5,746 nucleotides of DNA from JBGSIZ01 sp041742255. Lineage in GTDB: Bacteria > Pseudomonadota > Alphaproteobacteria > Rhodobacterales > Rhodobacteraceae. The translations under genes and the position numbers were made by a program. Shown here piece after piece: positions 5,329 through 5,746 of this stretch. Every line of letters begins with the position of its first letter. Within the stretch, counting starts at the first letter, position 1. Where the stretch lies: positions 1-5,746 of the forward strand of contig JBGSIZ010000123.1 in the NCBI GenBank assembly GCA_041742255.1, in the 5' to 3' direction. Below the pieces are notes generated by a model that ran no database searches, was not told the origin of the DNA, and saw nothing but the letters and a program-made list of their open reading frames with translations.

Positions 5329-5746
5329 TTACGGCAAGAAGCCCTTGGGATCGACCGAATCGGTGCCTTGCCGGACTTGGAAATGCAGGCGCGGCGGCGT
5401 GCTGTTGGCGACGGTGCCGATGGTTTGCCCTTGGGTCACCGACGCCCCTTGGGCCACGGTCACGCCGTCCACGAATTGATAGACTGTGAGCAGGTTGTTG
5501 GCGTGCCGCAGCACCACGATGCCGATGCCGTTGGTGTCTTTGGTCACGGCACCCACGGTGCCTGCTGCTGCGGCCTTGACCGCTGTGCCCGCAGGCGCCC
5601 CGATGTCGATCCCATCAGACCGGCCCCGTGCGTATTCCCGGATGATTGACCCTTGGACGGGGAGGATCAGCGGCGCGTTGGACCGTGCCGGTGTTTGTGT
5701 GCCGATGTTGGGGGCTGCCGGTGTTGCCGCTGCGGGCGGGGCGGCG
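5329..5746 (-). CDS. NlpD/DipM-like LytM-domain (M23) protein, N-terminus off window
   Basis: The frame is open from the right edge to a TAA at 5329-5331, giving the last 138 residues. An Ala/Pro/Thr-rich linker (5' about 30 residues) leads into a LytM/M23 fold: PVQGSI, then GRSDGIDIGAPAGTAVKAA, GIGIVVLRHANNLLTVY, VAQGASVTQGQTIGTV and PPRLHFQVR, ending DPKGFLP. In active M23 enzymes zinc is held by HxxxD and HxH. Here the first His reads Ser (SDGID, Asp kept), the HLH motif reads RLH, and the YxH position reads YQF. That pattern is shared with NlpD, a non-enzymatic activator of cell-wall amidases, so a regulatory periplasmic or outer-membrane role in daughter-cell separation is likely. Any lipobox, signal peptide or LysM repeats would lie beyond the window. 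The gene is convergent with the DUF815 gene. Confidence 0.9.
   Translation of the reverse strand, partial: AAPPAAATPAAPNIGTQTPARSNAPLILPVQGSIIREYARGRSDGIDIGAPAGTAVKAAAAGTVGAVTKDTNGIGIVVLRHANNLLTVYQFVDGVTVAQGASVTQGQTIGTVANSTPPRLHFQVRQGTDSVDPKGFLP

Noticed and set aside
1..5746. Mobile elements, CRISPR arrays, tRNA or rRNA genes
   Set aside because: No transposase or integrase, no regularly spaced direct repeats and no tRNA- or rRNA-like sequence were recognised. Nearly all bases belong to ordinary genes or short intergenic gaps.

Overview
The window looks like a chromosomal segment of a Rhodobacterales (Roseobacter/Rhodobacter-type) alphaproteobacterium. Supporting signs are the high G+C, strong use of GCC/CCG/GGC codons, the type of the Tat proteins, a small YafY-type WYL regulator, a DUF815 ATPase, and a G-run/C-run intergenic hairpin followed by GATATTTG that I recall as common in that order. 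No species can be named from sequence alone.

Layout. (i) 1-605 (+) is the 3' part of a short-chain dehydrogenase/reductase (SDR)-fold gene in which the usual Tyr/Lys catalytic pair is replaced. (ii) 676-1770 (+) is the ATPase of an ABC importer of the iron(III)/polyamine type, with a TTG start and no permease or binding-protein gene in view. (iii) 1767-2429 (-) is a YafY-type HTH/WYL regulator that runs head-on into the ABC gene; the two stop codons overlap in the four bases TTAG. (iv) 2430-2670 is a dyad-rich divergent region holding the regulator's upstream region and a highly structured tatA leader. (v) 2671-5236 (+) is a compact unit, tatA-tatB-tatC-DUF815 ATPase. tatB/tatC and tatC/DUF815 overlap by four bases, which suggests translational coupling. 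(vi) 5237-5328 is a convergent intergenic gap with tandem G/C hairpins. (vii) 5329 to the right edge (-) is the C-terminal part of an NlpD/DipM-like LytM-domain (M23) protein whose metal-binding histidines are mostly lost.

How the genes work together. The central block encodes the complete Tat translocase: TatA forms the pore, while TatB and TatC recognise twin-arginine signal peptides and move folded proteins to the periplasm. It is co-expressed with a poorly understood P-loop ATPase. The neighbouring degenerate LytM protein is probably an exported regulator of cell-wall amidases, which in many bacteria are themselves Tat substrates, so a link between export and envelope division is possible but inferred. 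The SDR, ABC ATPase and WYL regulator form a separate left-hand group whose partners lie outside the window.

I see no mobile element, CRISPR array, rRNA or tRNA. The region is mostly ordinary core genome. The parts most worth a second look are the three-hairpin tatA leader with repeated CTGWCAGTTTG motifs, the coupling of the DUF815 ATPase to tatC, and the two proteins that keep an enzyme fold but lack catalytic residues.
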